Source of the DNA: Cryptomeria japonica
Taxonomy: Eukaryota > Streptophyta > Pinopsida > Cupressales > Cupressaceae
Assembly: GCF_030272615.1 (NCBI RefSeq)
Contig: NC_081410.1
Location: 222,757,415 to 222,821,414, forward strand
Direction of reading: 5' to 3'
Length of the DNA stretch: 64,000 bases
Shown here: in pieces, positions 11,766 through 23,721 of the stretch
Layout: each line of letters opens with the position of its first letter
How positions within the stretch are numbered: the stretch's first letter is position 1
Notes under the pieces: generated by a model
Database searches by the model: none
What the model was told of the DNA's origin: nothing
What the model saw: only the letters and a program-made list of their open reading frames with translations
Program-made: the position numbers and the translations under genes

Positions 11766-13495
11766 TACTATGCAAATTACCCTAATATGATATGATAATG
11801 ACCTAAGCTTAATGAAGAGACCTAGGATATACACCTGCAAATGTATGACAATGTCAACCTAAGACAAAACCTAAGGTTGAATTATGAAATGGTATTTACT
11901 CTAATGCAAGAGGACACATGCAAATGGATGACCCTTATTCATATGCAAAGGAGTATGACCTAGGTGAAACCTAACCTTGGTAGTTGACAATGAATTTGCA
12001 AAATGCAAACCTAGCATGAACCTAAATCTAAGTGACATGAATGTTGAGACAAGATTTTGAACAATGTTTGACAACCATGTTCGAAGGTGTTTTGAACTTT
12101 GTTGAATGAAATACTCTTGTGTTAATCCTTGTTTTGAATCAATTTTTCTTGTTTTAGAAATGAGACACAACTCAACTTTTGACAAGCAAAGAAGACAAGA
12201 TATTTCAACTTAGACTCAAAACAATCATGCTCATTCATACATTTCTTATGGTAGGCAAGGGCAGTAGGTACTTGAGAGGTAGACTCGTTATGAGATTCAA
12301 GGAGAATACATAGATGCTTGACCCCACGGGCTCCCCTCCACGACACTCACTTCTTAGGGCAGCCAACCATCAGTCCCCATGGAAATCTCCCAATGGTGAA
12401 CTTAGTATCTCTTCCAAGTATCCGAACTTGTCCTTCTCAAGCAACTAGAAGGATTTTTGGCCTCTAAATACAAGGTGTTTAGTAAGGATTTCTATTAAGC
12501 ATTACTCCTTGGTGTCATGCAAGCATGATTGAGACATTAAGCCCACCAAGATACCAAAAAAATGTAGTCACACAAGTATGAATTAGACCGTGAGGTCCTA
12601 CTTAGATGTTGATATGAGAAAGAGTTCAAGGGTCATCACTTCCCAAGTAACTGCAATTCCCACGTAACCCTTCCTTCAAAGCTTTTGCCCATCAGGTATT
12701 TATTTATAGTGAGTTAGAATGCCAAGGTATTCTGGCTGTGCTCACTTTGGGTTGTTCCCTTCTCATGATTGTCACTTGCTTGCAAAAGAAAGAAAGAGGT
12801 CGGGAAGGCAGGCCCTCTAAAGGTAACAAACAATCTGAGCCATGAGAATGGTATCGAAGATCTGGATTTCTGATCACCCTAAGAAGGATGAGAGCATACT
12901 CTCCTACTCCAATGTCAAACTCGACAATCAAAGCAAACACACGTTCATTCCATCCTACTTAGCAATCATACTAGGTGCCTAATTATGAATCACAAACACA
13001 AAAGTTCGGTTGAAATACAAGGCAACCTGCAAAATCACCAAGTTAGAAGTTTGATTTGTTTGGTCTTTGACTAGCGAACTTGCATAAAATTTGTTAGTAG
13101 TTTCATTTTTGTCTTTGCCATGCATAATGCCAAGGTGCTGCACAAAGAATCAATACCAAAGAAAAACCAAAATGCAGAAACAGAATGCAAAACAAAGTAA
13201 TTTGCAAGTAAAAACACTGCTTTTTACCTCTGTTTCTGGCCTTACACAGGCACAGAATGTCTTACACAGGCACAGACTGTAGTAACACAGGCGCAGAATG
13301 CATTGACACAGGTGCAGATCCCTTTGACATAGGCACAGAATGAAGTAACACAGGCACAAAACTCTCCTACACAGGCGCAGAAGTGCCCAGAAAGCCCTGA
13401 ATTACCTTGTTTCTTAGGTTTTTCACCTGCAAATCAACTCAAAAGCACTCAAAAGCATGGTTAGGGGGTTAGTTCATGTCGGGTTCACCAATTAA
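11766..13495 (-). repeat. Extra partial Tat leader beyond the 3' LTR of E
   Basis: This is nearly the same sequence as the leader of E at 46359-48046. It includes the primer site next to the LTR (minus TGGTGAACCCGACATGAA at 13473-13490) and the periodic array at 13244-13379. A real 3' LTR should be followed by host DNA, so this is the start of a second internal region, as in LTR-internal-LTR-internal arrays. An old frame at 12704-12940 matches the leader ORF of F. It is cut at 11766. Confidence 0.75.
13244..13379 (-). repeat. Periodic ACACAGGCGCA array, 7 units
   Basis: Units start at 13244, 13264, 13285, 13306, 13327, 13348 and 13369, spaced 20-21 bp. On the coding (minus) strand the unit is TGYGCCTGTGT. 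The gaps between units vary in sequence while the spacing is kept. Confidence 0.9.
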
Positions 13496-14918
13496 TGTAG
13501 ATAGGAATCTGGAAATCATCAAAGCAACATAAACATTAGCCTAGCTCAATCACGAAAACTAAAATGTAGTGATAACAATCCTAAAAACATTCAATGAAAA
13601 CATGAAAACAAGACATTCAATATGAAATCTAAGCAAACCAAATGCAAATGTCTCCTTCATGTGGCTCCATTGTCCTTCTTTCTCCTTCAAATTGCTTTGT
13701 CTTGTGGATCTCTCCTTCAAGTGCATAAGTATAATGTGAAAGCAAGATTGACGAGACGAGACGACAGCATAAGGGTACTAGAAGTGTGATTGATTCCACC
13801 TCTTGATTGAAGAAATTCATCCAATTTATAGACAAATTGGAGAAAAGATCAGATTAGCATGAAAGTGATTCGAATGGAAATTCAAATCAAGAATAGCAAA
13901 ATTATGACAAGTGTATGACAAATTGCTATGCAAGGATTTATGACAATTTATGACAATTTATGACAAATTGCTATGCCAGTATTATGACAAGATTTTGAAA
14001 TAGAAATAGACATTTAGGAATTTAAGATAAATTAGAAAATTAACTTAGAATTGATGACTTGGAAATTAGGAAATTGATGCAAATTAGGTAAATTAATTAA
14101 TAATTTTTCATTCATTAATTAATTTACAAAAATAGGAGGAATTAATTAGCCAATTAAATAAACATTTAATTATGACAAGAAGACTTAGGATAAATAAATA
14201 AATCATTTATCCTAAAGAGAAAATGGAGAGAAAATGACAAACAAGGTTAAATGAATAAATCATGAAACCCTAGAAGATAAATTAGAAATGCAAGGACGAC
14301 AATTAGGTCTTGATGTAAGATTGATTTGATGTCGATTCGATCATGATTTTGCATTGATAAATGATTTGATTGATAAATGCGCCAATTAACGAGGAACAAT
14401 GACTAATTGATCCAAATAGACATGATTGAGAAGGACGACGATCGATGACAAATTGATCGCAAGATAACAAGATTGAAAATAACAACGATCGATGACAAAT
14501 CGATCGCAAGACGACAAGATTGAAAATGACAACGATCGATGACAAATCGATTGCAAAACGACAAGATTGATAAGAGGACAATGATCGATGACAAATCGAT
14601 TGCAAAATGACAAGATTGATAAGAGGACAAAACCCTAATTAGGATTGAGGATGTCCAAAATGATGACAAATGAACACGCACATTGATGCGACAGGATAAG
14701 ATCGACCAAAATCATGACTGAAGATTGTTATTGACAAGATCAAATTCGAAAGCAAGACAAATGAAGAATACGGAAGAAGGACTTGATGCTCGCAAATGAT
14801 AAAGACCAAGTACGCAACATAGAAGAAATGTTAATGCGACGCAAAAACTCTAAAATAAGGCAATGCGCAAATGTTAAAATACGACTCCGCAAGCGTTGAC
14901 CATTTTTAGATGTCTACA
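13496..14918 (-). repeat. 3' LTR of element E
   Basis: It begins on the minus strand TGTAGACATCTAAAAATGG at 14918 after the PPT and ends CTACA at 13496. It differs from 48047-49468 by scattered substitutions and by tandem slips: three instead of four ATTTATGACAAT units near 13931 and an extra GGAGAGAAAAT near 14222. The TATA candidate TCTATAAATTGG is at 13821-13832 (minus). A 47-49 bp repeat with ATCGATGACA cores lies at 14441, 14488, 14535 and 14584. Confidence 0.85.
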
Positions 14919-14932
14919 TTTTGCCCCTCTTT
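14919..14932 (-). other. Polypurine tract of element E
   Basis: The minus strand reads AAAGAGGGGCAAAA immediately before the LTR. The PPT of element F has the same sequence. Confidence 0.8.
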
Positions 14933-15202
14933 GAGACAATGCAATTTTAAGCGTTGTTTCAAAGAACAATAATGAAAATGCCCCAGATACTGACAATGAT
15001 ATATGCATGGCTCCTCGAGGAATTGGCCGGAAACATCCAGAAAAGAGGCCAATTGATTGATAAGAATGATAGAAAATGATAGGAGCAAACAGACTGAAAA
15101 TCGAGGATCGGATGCACGAATGACAAGCAATTGAAGGTGCAAAAGACCGTGACCAACATAAGATGGAGAGAGTGCACGTCCATCTATGCACTGACAAAGA
15201 TC

Positions 15203-15208
15203 TATAAA
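15203..15208 (+). promoter_or_regulatory. TATA box of the PMD gene in E
   Basis: TATAAA within ATCTATAAATGAG, 84 nt before the ATG at 15292. Element F has the same box at the same distance. Confidence 0.65.
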
Positions 15209-15291
15209 TGAGACAAAGAGAGTGAAAAGAGCTCATTTGCACTAGCCAAAGAGGAGAATTTGTTGCTCTGGAAAAGGATGCTTGCAGAGAG

Positions 15292-17533
15292 ATGGCGAAC
15301 ATTCCAATGGTAGATCACCTCGGAGAATGTGTACACACCTACAGACGATTAGACAACGCTGGAGTAGCGGTATGTAGCTCAAAAACCCATATTGTCAATT
15401 TCATGAAGTTGACTTGCTTGCAGGACATTGTGGGGCCCATAGGGAATGTAGAAAGTGACTTCTGCGCCTATGTGAGTGCATCCTACGCTTCTGTAGGGTA
15501 TCCTGTGCTTGTGTAGGGTACACAGGTGTAGTTGTGCACTGGGAGCTCAAATTTGGTCAAAAACAGCATGCGAAGGGTCCGAAAAGGGGGATAAGGGTAG
15601 GATAGGTCAAAATAGATTAAAAACATCCTGATTTGGACATGAAACAAGGAAATGCAGCCCGTAGAAGCAAACCCTAAAACTGACAAAATGTGCCCCAATT
15701 GTGATGCAGAGTCGACAGTATCCATTGATCATGCAAGAGAACCGACCTGACTGCTTCATATTACGACATAGACTCAGGAGCACGGATAGAGATACATTAG
15801 CAGGAATTGGAATATACTATATCACATTCGTGCTCGAGATAAGGGAAAACACAGGACTACTCACCGCATTGGCAGAGCGATGGCATTCGGAGACTTCCTC
15901 TTTCCATCTGGTGACTAGAGAGGCGACGGTGACACTAGAAGATGTATGGCATATCCTCTGCATTCCGATTCATGGGGAGATGATACAGTATGACCCAGTG
16001 ATACGGAGAGATGCTTTTTGCAGATTATTTGAGTGTGACACAGATGATCTGGATATCATAGAGAGGGAGATTGGCTGGGAGACAATGGCATCAGAGTATG
16101 ATCAGCGATATGTAGTGATAGCCGTGGTTATAGCATGCCTATTAGCAAGAGATAGATGAGGACATGGATTCCCTATTGGATGGGGAAGAGTGCTAGAGAA
16201 GATGGCGACAGAGGGGATGGTGTGCACATGGGGACCATGTGTACTTGCTATGCTATATTTTCAGCTGCATCAGATAGCATATCAGGGAGTGTAGACTTTG
16301 AGCTGTGGGGTCACACTGCTACAAGTATGGGCATTTGAGAACATACCCATATGTTGACCAATTGCAAAGAGACAGGTAGTACCATATCGACCATATGTGT
16401 ACTCCTATGGGGGAGCACTGAGATAGGGTCCGTTTGGATACATACTGTATTGGCGACATGAGCTAGACAGATTGAGAGAGTTCACATGGAGGCCATATCT
16501 TGATTGCCCTGGATGGTTAGATGATAGTTATGAGCTACCGTATTGTAGATAGGAGAGATACCTGATTGGGCGACCAGTGAATCGCCTGAGAGTGATTGAG
16601 ATGTACCTACCGAAGAGAGTGAGATGACAATTTGGAGAGAGGCAGAATGTACCTAGAGGGACTGCACACTTTGCCCAATCTCACAGAGAGATGAGTTAGT
16701 GGGGGAGGATGATTCAGCCACACATAGCATATGCTGACTTCACATAGCTACAACAGAGATAGTGGGATTGGAGATCAGATGTGGTGGACGCTGGGATGAC
16801 AGAGGAGTATGAGTGATGGTTTGCACGATGGTAGCCAGTGCCATTGACAGATCCTGATATTCCAGTACCGAGGAGATCGGAGGACTTCCCACTCACTGGA
16901 GAGGATGAGGACAGAGATGAGGACGAGGAGGATGAGGGTGGTTATGAGGATGAGGGTGGGGACAAGGATGGAGATGATGAGGATGAAGATTATGAGCCAG
17001 ACTCAGCCGATCAGGAGTCATCGCAGGATATACCCATAGAGCCGGAGATAGCTAGGATAGAGGAGATGGAGATGTGCAGGGCTACCATAGCGAGTCAGCA
17101 TGATCACATTGTGACATTAGAGAGATAGAATGCTATCTTGAGGACAGAGCATGATCAGTTCAGAGCAAAGATAGCCAAATTGATAGCAGCTCGAGATACT
17201 GCGATAGCCTAGGCACAACAAGAAGGGCAGAGAGTCACTGAGTACATTAGGTCGATTAGGGTTGCTAGTGCACGTGAGATGGCAGAGATGTTGGTAGAGA
17301 CTGGAGAGGAGATACGCCATTGGAGGACACTATATGAGAGTGCAGTTCCACCAGAGCAGAGAGCAGCATCATATCGGGCACAATCAAGGACAGAGAGTAG
17401 GGCATGCCCTTAGAGGTCAGTGAGCAGCATGGGGGTGAGTGGACCTAGGAGACCACCACAACTAGGACCTGGGACAGGAGGGACATAATCCTTGAGACAT
17501 GGTAGGGATGAGGAGGATAGAGGGAGCACCTAG
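15292..17533 (+). pseudogene. Plant mobile domain (PMD) gene of element E, decayed
   Basis: Proposed exon 1 is 15292-15369 (MANIPMVDHLGECVH..., 26 codons). The intron is 15370-15709 (GTATGT donor, CTGAC-like branch site about 26 nt before the GCAG acceptor) and exon 2 starts at 15710. Exon 2 begins with a PMD (ALAERWHSETSSFHL, VTLEDVWHILCIPIHG), then an acidic run (16900-17000), a coiled-coil part and a short Arg/Ser tail. Many in-frame stops sit where F has CAG or CGA. At the codon where F has its early TAG, E has CAG. It is transcribed opposite to the E Gag-Pol. PMD proteins such as Arabidopsis MAIN act in the nucleus in silencing and genome integrity; the role of transposon copies is not established. 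Confidence 0.75.
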
Positions 17534-18426
17534 TGACAGAGGCACATGCTCTTTATGATAGACAGTTGACATTATGTAGTGTGACATAATGTAGTCAGCC
17601 TGTGGGCCATACTGAGGACAGACAGTCCAATTTTGTACTCCGATATTATTTTGATATATGATATGACATGCATCGATATGATGGGATGCAATGTGTTATG
17701 ACTTATAGTTGTTTTCCATGTATGGATGACTTATGCACTGTTGATGTACCATTGTGGAACATGTATGGATATATTTTTTATGTGTTTTTGATGCATTTAT
17801 AATATGAAATGGATAAAATGCTTGATGTGATGCTTGATGTAATGCAAATGTACTAATCAATGAATGCAGGATGCAACATATGTGTTTTTTTGTGGAGATC
17901 GGAGAAGTAGACTGAACTGACTGCCCAAACTGACAGAAGAAATGTTAGTAAGAAGAAATAAGACAAAGGATAGTTAGAGACGAAGAAAAAAACTTGCTTT
18001 CACTAATGCACTTTGTAGGTGAGAACCTTTATTTAATGTAGCAAAACGGATGCATAGCATCATGGCATTGAAGGCCAGAGCTGAAACGCAACCCTTTTTG
18101 CAAAAGACAGACACATCGCACATAAGGAATGAGTGAGGCATCCTAGGGTGCATACATCAAGGGTCAAGGTATGTGCGGCGTTCACAAAGTGAATGTACTT
18201 ATCACAGACACCCAATGATATAGTTGCCCCAGCTTGTGACAAACATTCCACAAACAACAATCACAACAAAAAAGAAACGGACCATGAACCATCCCGGTCA
18301 CTCTAAATCACTCAGTGACATCATTGAGCAACATAGGAACATGATCGAAGATAAATCAATAAATGATAAGACTCGCTAATTCCAACAAGTCAAACAAACA
18401 TCTTGATCTTCATTATCAAAAGTTGA

Positions 18427-18537
18427 AAGTGTTGATAGGACGATCATGCTGTCTGGTTTCAGGGAATGTGGTACCCCGTCTAAGACAGGACACAGTCTGG
18501 TTTCGAGTATACCACACCCTGTATAAGACCCATGATA
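18427..18537 (-). other. Conserved non-coding block, E copy
   Basis: The reverse complement matches 35104-35218 of F almost base for base, although the flanks differ. It contains GTCTGGTTTC twice and GTGGTA/TACCAC arms. Confidence 0.7.
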
Positions 18538-18778
18538 GTAGTGACAAGGACAAATGATATTGATGTTGATGTTCGATTGATAAGACAATGTTGATCAATT
18601 TGAATGCTTGGTTTGATTGAAAAAGTTCATCTGTTAACGCATGATTCCATTAAATCACAATGTGTGATTGCAAGTCATTGGATGTATACTCAGCGATCTG
18701 TCTATGCACAAAGGGGATATATTTTTTTGTTATGCTTTTCGAGTTTTTACAATTTTTTTGTGTTCATTTTTTTTTTTT

Positions 18779-18990
18779 CAGGACTTTATTTGACTTTTTT
18801 GGGATTTTTTCAGGACTTTATTTGACTTTTTTTTTTTTTTTTTTTTTTTTTCAGGACATTTTTCGATTTTTATGATTTTTTCAGGACATTTTTCAATTTT
18901 TTTGGATTATTTCAGGACATTTTTCAATTTTTTTGGATTATTTCAAGACATTATTTGATTTTTTTGGATTTTTTCAGGACATTTTCAATT
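18779..18990 (-). repeat. 31-bp minisatellite of E 3' region
   Basis: About seven units marked by CAGGAC at 18779, 18811, 18853, 18883, 18913, 18944 (CAAGAC) and 18975, with T-rich spacers. A pure T run of about 28 bp lies at 18825-18851. F has about thirteen units. Confidence 0.85.
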
Positions 18991-19233
18991 TGAAAGTTCT
19001 AGTGATTGATCATGACAAGGGGAACGCACCCAATGCACATCGGAAAGACATATATAGAGACCAGGACTGAAACATATGCACAAGAAACTAGAGTATGCAA
19101 GACAATGATGTTGACCAATCACAGGCCTGAAATAGAACATTGGGTCAGGACAAGGATAGACATGATAAACCTGCAGAGAGAAAGCATAGCTAGAGGTCGT
19201 GATAGATGACAGAGGAATGATCTTTTTACACAT

Positions 19234-19296
19234 GGCGCCTGTTTGCCAGGTTTTTACCATGGTACTTGCCCAAAGCGCCTGTTTGCCAGTTTTTCA
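19234..19296 (-). repeat. Duplicated GCGCCTGTTTGCCAG box, E copy
   Basis: Two copies about 40 bp apart (GCGCCTGTTTGCCAGG and GCGCCTGTTTGCCAGT). The same pair occurs inverted in F at 34161-34222. Confidence 0.75.
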
Positions 19297-19448
19297 CTAG
19301 AGGGCAAATCATTTTTCTTTACTTTTTTGTTCTTTTTCTTTCTTTTTTACTTTTTTTCACTTCTTTTTTTTTGTATTTTTTTGAGCTTTTTGATTTTATT
19401 TTTTTTGTATTTTTTCAGGATCATATGTGAAAAAGTGCTAATAGAAAA

Positions 19449-21972
19449 TTATGCCCAATACTTGCGAAGGTGTATGCTATTTACAGGATCAGACAAAGGT
19501 TCACCTTCTGGGGTGGCAAGCTGATATGCCCCCGAGCCATAGGCTACAGTCACTATGAAAGGCCCACCCAATTAGGTTCAAACTTACCTTTGATGATGTC
19601 AGTAGATTGTGCATTCTTGGGGTTTGCCTTTAAAACCAGATCTCCCACTTCGAAGTGTTGCCCTTTGACCTTCTTATTATAAGAGCGACGAAGACGGTTT
19701 TGATATGCTTGCAAATGTGTCAGAGTTGTCTGATGTTTCTCATCTAACATTTCAAGATGATGCAACCGAGAGACTCTATGCATCTCATCATCAATTAGAT
19801 GTTGCAAAGAAACATGAAAAGAAGGAATCTCCACTTCCAAGGGTAAAATGGCTTCCGCACCATACACCAAAGAATAAGGTGTTGCTCCAGTAGGTGTGCG
19901 GATAGAAGTGCGATAAGCCCATAGTGCTGGATTCAACTGTACATGCCAATCTCGACCAGCATCATTGACAACCTTTTTCAGGATCTTGATAATGGTTTTA
20001 TTTGATGCTTCGACTTGACCATTACCTTGTGGATAGTATGGACTGGAGAAATAGTGTTGGATATGAAACTTTTCATAGAGTTCCTTGACATCTTTATTCT
20101 TGAAGGGATGGCCATTATCTGTGACTATGGCAAGGGCAACCCCATATCGGCATATGATATAATTCAGTAGGAATTTTGGAATTTGCACACCAGTGATATA
20201 GGTCATGGGGATAGCCTTGATCCATTTTGTAAAATACTCTGTGGCTGTAATGATGAACTTGTGTCCATTTGCAGATGTCAGGTGAATCTTGCCAATAAGA
20301 TCCAATCCCCATTGAGAAAAGGGCCATGGAGATATGACAGAATGAAGCTCTTGGGCTGGTGCATGAATATAATTTCCATGGATTTGGCATTTGTAGCACT
20401 TCTTAACAAAATCATGAACATCCTTTTCCAAAGTGGGCCAATAATACCCAGCACGAATCAACTTTTTGGCTAAGCTCAGACCATTGAAATGGCCCCCACA
20501 TATACCATCGTGAACCTTGTGTAAAGCTATTTGTGCTTCATCAGAATCCAAACACTGGAGGAGGGTATGGTCAAAGGAACGATGCTAAAGGGTGTCAGTA
20601 ATGATGACATATTTGGTTGTCTGTCGGATGAAGGCTCGGCATTGGTTAGCGGAAAGGTTAGGTGGTAAGGTTCGGGATTTCAAATATTGATAGATGTCAT
20701 TGTACCACAGGGAGTTAGGGCCATCAAGAACACACATCACATCTACTGTCGAAATTTCAAAAGAAGGGACAAGCAACTGTTCGACCAAAAATTCACATTT
20801 GTCCATATTGTGGGGCATATTTAACATGGAAGCAATCGTAGCCATCACATCTGCCGACTTGTTTTGAATTCTTGGAACTTGACTAAAATGGATAGCCGTG
20901 AATTTTGTCTTGAAGAAATCTACCATATGCTTGTAGGGAATAAGCTTTTCATCTTTTGTTTCGTAGTCATCATTCACTTGACGGATGACTAACTGAGAAT
21001 CTTCGTAGACTTACAAATGTGTGATATTCCAATGGATCGCTACTCGGAGTCCTGTGACTAGAGCTTCATATTTTGCAATGTTATTGGTACAATGGAAAGT
21101 TATTCTATAGGATTTGGGAATAGCATCACCTTGAGGGTTGACAAACAATATACCTGCTCCGGACCAGAACTTGGTATGGGATCCATCAAAGTATAACTTC
21201 CATTCATTAGAAGATGTGAGAGCAAAGACTGATTCATCCAAAAAATCGGTCAACATGGGATGATCATCATAAATAGGAGCCTCTGCAAGTTGATATGCTA
21301 TGACTTGTCCTTTTATTGCCTTTCGCTCCATGTACTCAATATCAAACTCACTGAGGATCATAACCCACTTGGCTAGGTGACCTGTCAAAGCTACCCTACT
21401 AAGCAAGTACTTCAAGGGATCAATTTTTGCAACTAGCAATGTCTGATGACTTAACATATAATGTCGAAGCTTCTATGTTACAAAGACTACTGCTAAACAT
21501 GCCCGTTCAATAGTTGAATAATTCAGCTCATAACCCACTAGTGTCCGGCTGATATAATAAATAGCTCACTCTTCGCCATTCTCATCTTGTTGGGCCAAGA
21601 GAACTCCTAGTGCCATTTTAGTTGCAGAAATATACAATATAAATGGCTTTCCTTCTATAGGAGGCATTAGAATAGGTGGCGACAGCAGATAATCCTTGAG
21701 AGCTTGAAATTTTGATTGACATTGCTCAGTCCATTTAAAAGCGACTCCTTTATGCAATAAATGCTGGAATGGATGACATTTGTTTGCCAATTGAGCTATA
21801 AATTGATGGATTGACTGTAGCTTTCCTTGCAAACTTCTTAGTTGACGGAGATTAGAAGGAGGAGGCATATCCATTATTGCTTTAACCTTGGTAGGGTCGA
21901 CTTCGATGCCTCTATGAGAAACAATGTACCCTAGTAATTTATCAGTTGTGACACCAAAGACACACTTCTTTG
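19449..21972 (-). pseudogene. Element E Gag-Pol, 3' part (end of RT to integrase), broken
   Basis: This continues the E reading frame after element F. 21566-21972 carries the end of RT and the first RNase H (KCVFGVTTDKLLGYIVSHRG...). 20585-21457 carries the second RNase H (LYFDGSHTKFWSGAGILF). 19553-20551 carries integrase with HHCC (HDGICGGH ... CYKC), the D-D-E residues (DLIGKI, VTDNGHPF, GNGQVEASNK) and the C-terminal domain. The stop corresponding to that of F is at 19449-19451. At least three stops or frame changes separate these pieces. The integrase core residues survive, but the gene as a whole is dead. Confidence 0.85.
21968..21972. repeat. Target-site duplication of F, left
   Basis: CTTTG directly before the LTR start. 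The same five bases follow the 3' LTR at 40214-40218. Confidence 0.95.
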
Positions 21973-22382
21973 TGTAGACACCCAAAAATGGTCAACGCTT
22001 GCGAGGTCATACTTTAACATTTGCGCATTGCCTCATTTTAGGTTTTTGCGTCGCATTAACATTTCTCCTATGTCACGCACTTGATTTTTATCATTTGCAA
22101 ACATTGAGTCATTCTTCTACATTCTTCAATCATCTCGTCCTTGAATTTGGTCTTGTCAACAACATTATCCAGTCATGATTTTGATCGATTTTATCTTATT
22201 GCATCAATGAGCATGCTTATTTGTCATCATTTTGGACATCGTCAATCCTAATTAGGGTTTTGTCCTCTTATCAATCTTATCATCAATCTTATCATTTTGG
22301 ACATCGTCAATCCTAATTAGGGTTTTGTGCTCTTTTCAATCTTGTCGATTTATCATCAATCCTTCAACCTTGTCATTTTAAC

Positions 22383-22560
22383 GATCGATTTGTCATCGAT
22401 CGTTGTCATGTTCAATCTTGTCATTTTGCGATCGATTTGTCATTGATCATGGTTATTTTCAATCTTGTCATCTTGCAATCCATTTTGTTGTCGATCCTTG
22501 TCCACTTGTCAATTTTGTCATTTTGCGACCGATTTGTCATCGATCGTTGTCTGTCTCAAT
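22383..22560 (+). repeat. 47-50 bp repeats in the U3 of F
   Basis: Units beginning GATCGATTTGTCA or variants at about 22383, 22430, 22477 and 22527, each with GATCGAT-type palindromes and TCAATCTTGTCATTTTGC. The other Tat LTRs here have the same period, as do enhancer repeats in many LTRs. The 3' LTR carries the same array at +16618. Confidence 0.75.
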
Positions 22561-23208
22561 TGTGTCAATTTGGATCAATTTGTCATTGTTCCTCGTTAAT
22601 TGGCGCATTTTCTCAATCATTTTGTCGCATTGGTCATTTATCAAAATCAAATCATGACATTAATTATCTCTAATCAAGACCTAATTGTCATTTTCGCATT
22701 TCTAATTCGTCTTCTAGGGTTTTATGATTTAGTCATTTAACCTAATTCGCCATTTCTTCCTCTAGGATTACTAAATTACTTGTTAATCCTAAGTCTTCTT
22801 ATTACAATTAAATCTTTATTTAATTGGCTAATTATTCTTCTTTGTGAATTGATTAATAAATGAAAAATTATTAATTAATTCACTAATTCCTAAATCCTAT
22901 TTTTCATCAATTTCTAATTCCTATTTCCTAATTGGTCATCAATTTCAATTTTCCTAATTTTCAAATTTCTAATTTCTTTTCCCTCCTATTTCATCTCCTA
23001 ATTCTATGGGAATGACATTTCAATTTGTCATAAATTGTCATAATTGACAATCAATCAATTTTGACATAGAATGTGTCATAATTTGTCATCAAATTGTCAA
23101 TCAATCAAATTGTGCATGGAAAGTGCATAATTTGTCATAATTTGTCATATTGATTTGCAATTTCCATTTGAATTGCATCATGCCAATTTTGTGATTTCTC
23201 CAATTTCT

Positions 23209-23217
23209 CTATAAATT
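23209..23217 (+). promoter_or_regulatory. Candidate TATA box of the F LTR promoter
   Basis: CTATAAATT in the context CCAATTTCTCTATAAATTGG. The core TCTATAAATTGG is kept in the E LTRs (13821-13832, 48372-48383) and in the partial LTR (50124-50135). Transcription of Gag-Pol RNA would start about 30 bp downstream. Confidence 0.6.
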
Positions 23218-23600
23218 GGATAATTTTCTTCAATCAATCCCCTTCGAATCTTCAACCCCTTCAATTACTTCTTGAAATCCGAATTGTTGTCAAACTATCA
23301 AATCTTAGTTCTAGTACTCTTGAGCTTTTTGCTTTCAATTGTGAGGGCACTTGTAGGTGAGATCCACAAAACTATTGAAGAGGAAAGAACAACAATGGAG
23401 CCGCATGGAAGGAGTATTCAATCTTGGATCTGGTTTGCTTAATGTTTTCTTTTGAATGCTTCATTTTCATACCTTCATTGAATGTGCTTTAGAATTAGGT
23501 TCATTTCCATGAGTATTCCTTTGATTAAGCTATCATATCTTGTGTTGTGATTGATATATACTTATCTTGTGATGATTCCTAATTTCTATGCTACATTAAT

Positions 23601-23618
23601 TGGTGAACCCGACGTGAA
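23601..23618 (+). other. Primer-binding site of F
   Basis: TGGTGAACCCGACGTGAA, five bases after the LTR. It begins TGG, as expected for pairing with a tRNA CCA end. I could not assign the tRNA. The E, E-partial and inverted LTR copies keep it with one or two changes. Confidence 0.75.
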
Positions 23619-23721
23619 TACTGACCTTCTAACCATCTTACTGTGTTTTTGAGTGCTTCTAAGTTGATTTGCAGGTCAAAAACTCAAAAACAGGGCCGTG
23701 CAGTGCATTCTGGACACATCC

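Larger units (their letters stand above)
17534..19448 (-). other. 3' non-coding region of element E
   Basis: Between the ends of the convergent PMD and Gag-Pol genes. It has no coding region but contains blocks shared with F: a conserved segment (18427-18537), a T-rich 31-bp minisatellite (18779-18990), a duplicated box (19234-19296) and a T-rich tract (19317-19420). The remainder aligns loosely with 34003-35969 reversed. Confidence 0.7.
21973..23595 (+). repeat. 5' LTR of element F
   Basis: TGTAGACACCC ... ATGCTACA, 1623 bp. No difference from 38591-40213 was seen by eye, and the short reading frames inside both LTRs translate identically. It holds the U3 repeats and a TATA box. The frames inside come from repeats and are not genes. 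Confidence 0.95.

Noticed and set aside
13244-13379. Regular repeats with unique spacers, CRISPR-like at first sight
   Set aside because: The units are 11 bp with 9-10 bp gaps in a plant retrotransposon leader, and no cas genes are present.
16156-16338. 60-aa ORF overlapping the end of the first open PMD piece in E
   Set aside because: Wrong frame. The PMD frame continues here after a CGA-to-TGA stop.
22403-22673. Two overlapping ORFs rich in FVIDH/ICHRS, repeated at 39021-39291
   Set aside because: They are translations of the 47-bp U3 repeats in the LTR, not genes. Their identity only confirms that the two LTRs match.
23601-23618. Naming the primer tRNA of the Tat elements
   Set aside because: The complement did not fit any plant tRNA 3' end that I could verify, so the donor is left open.
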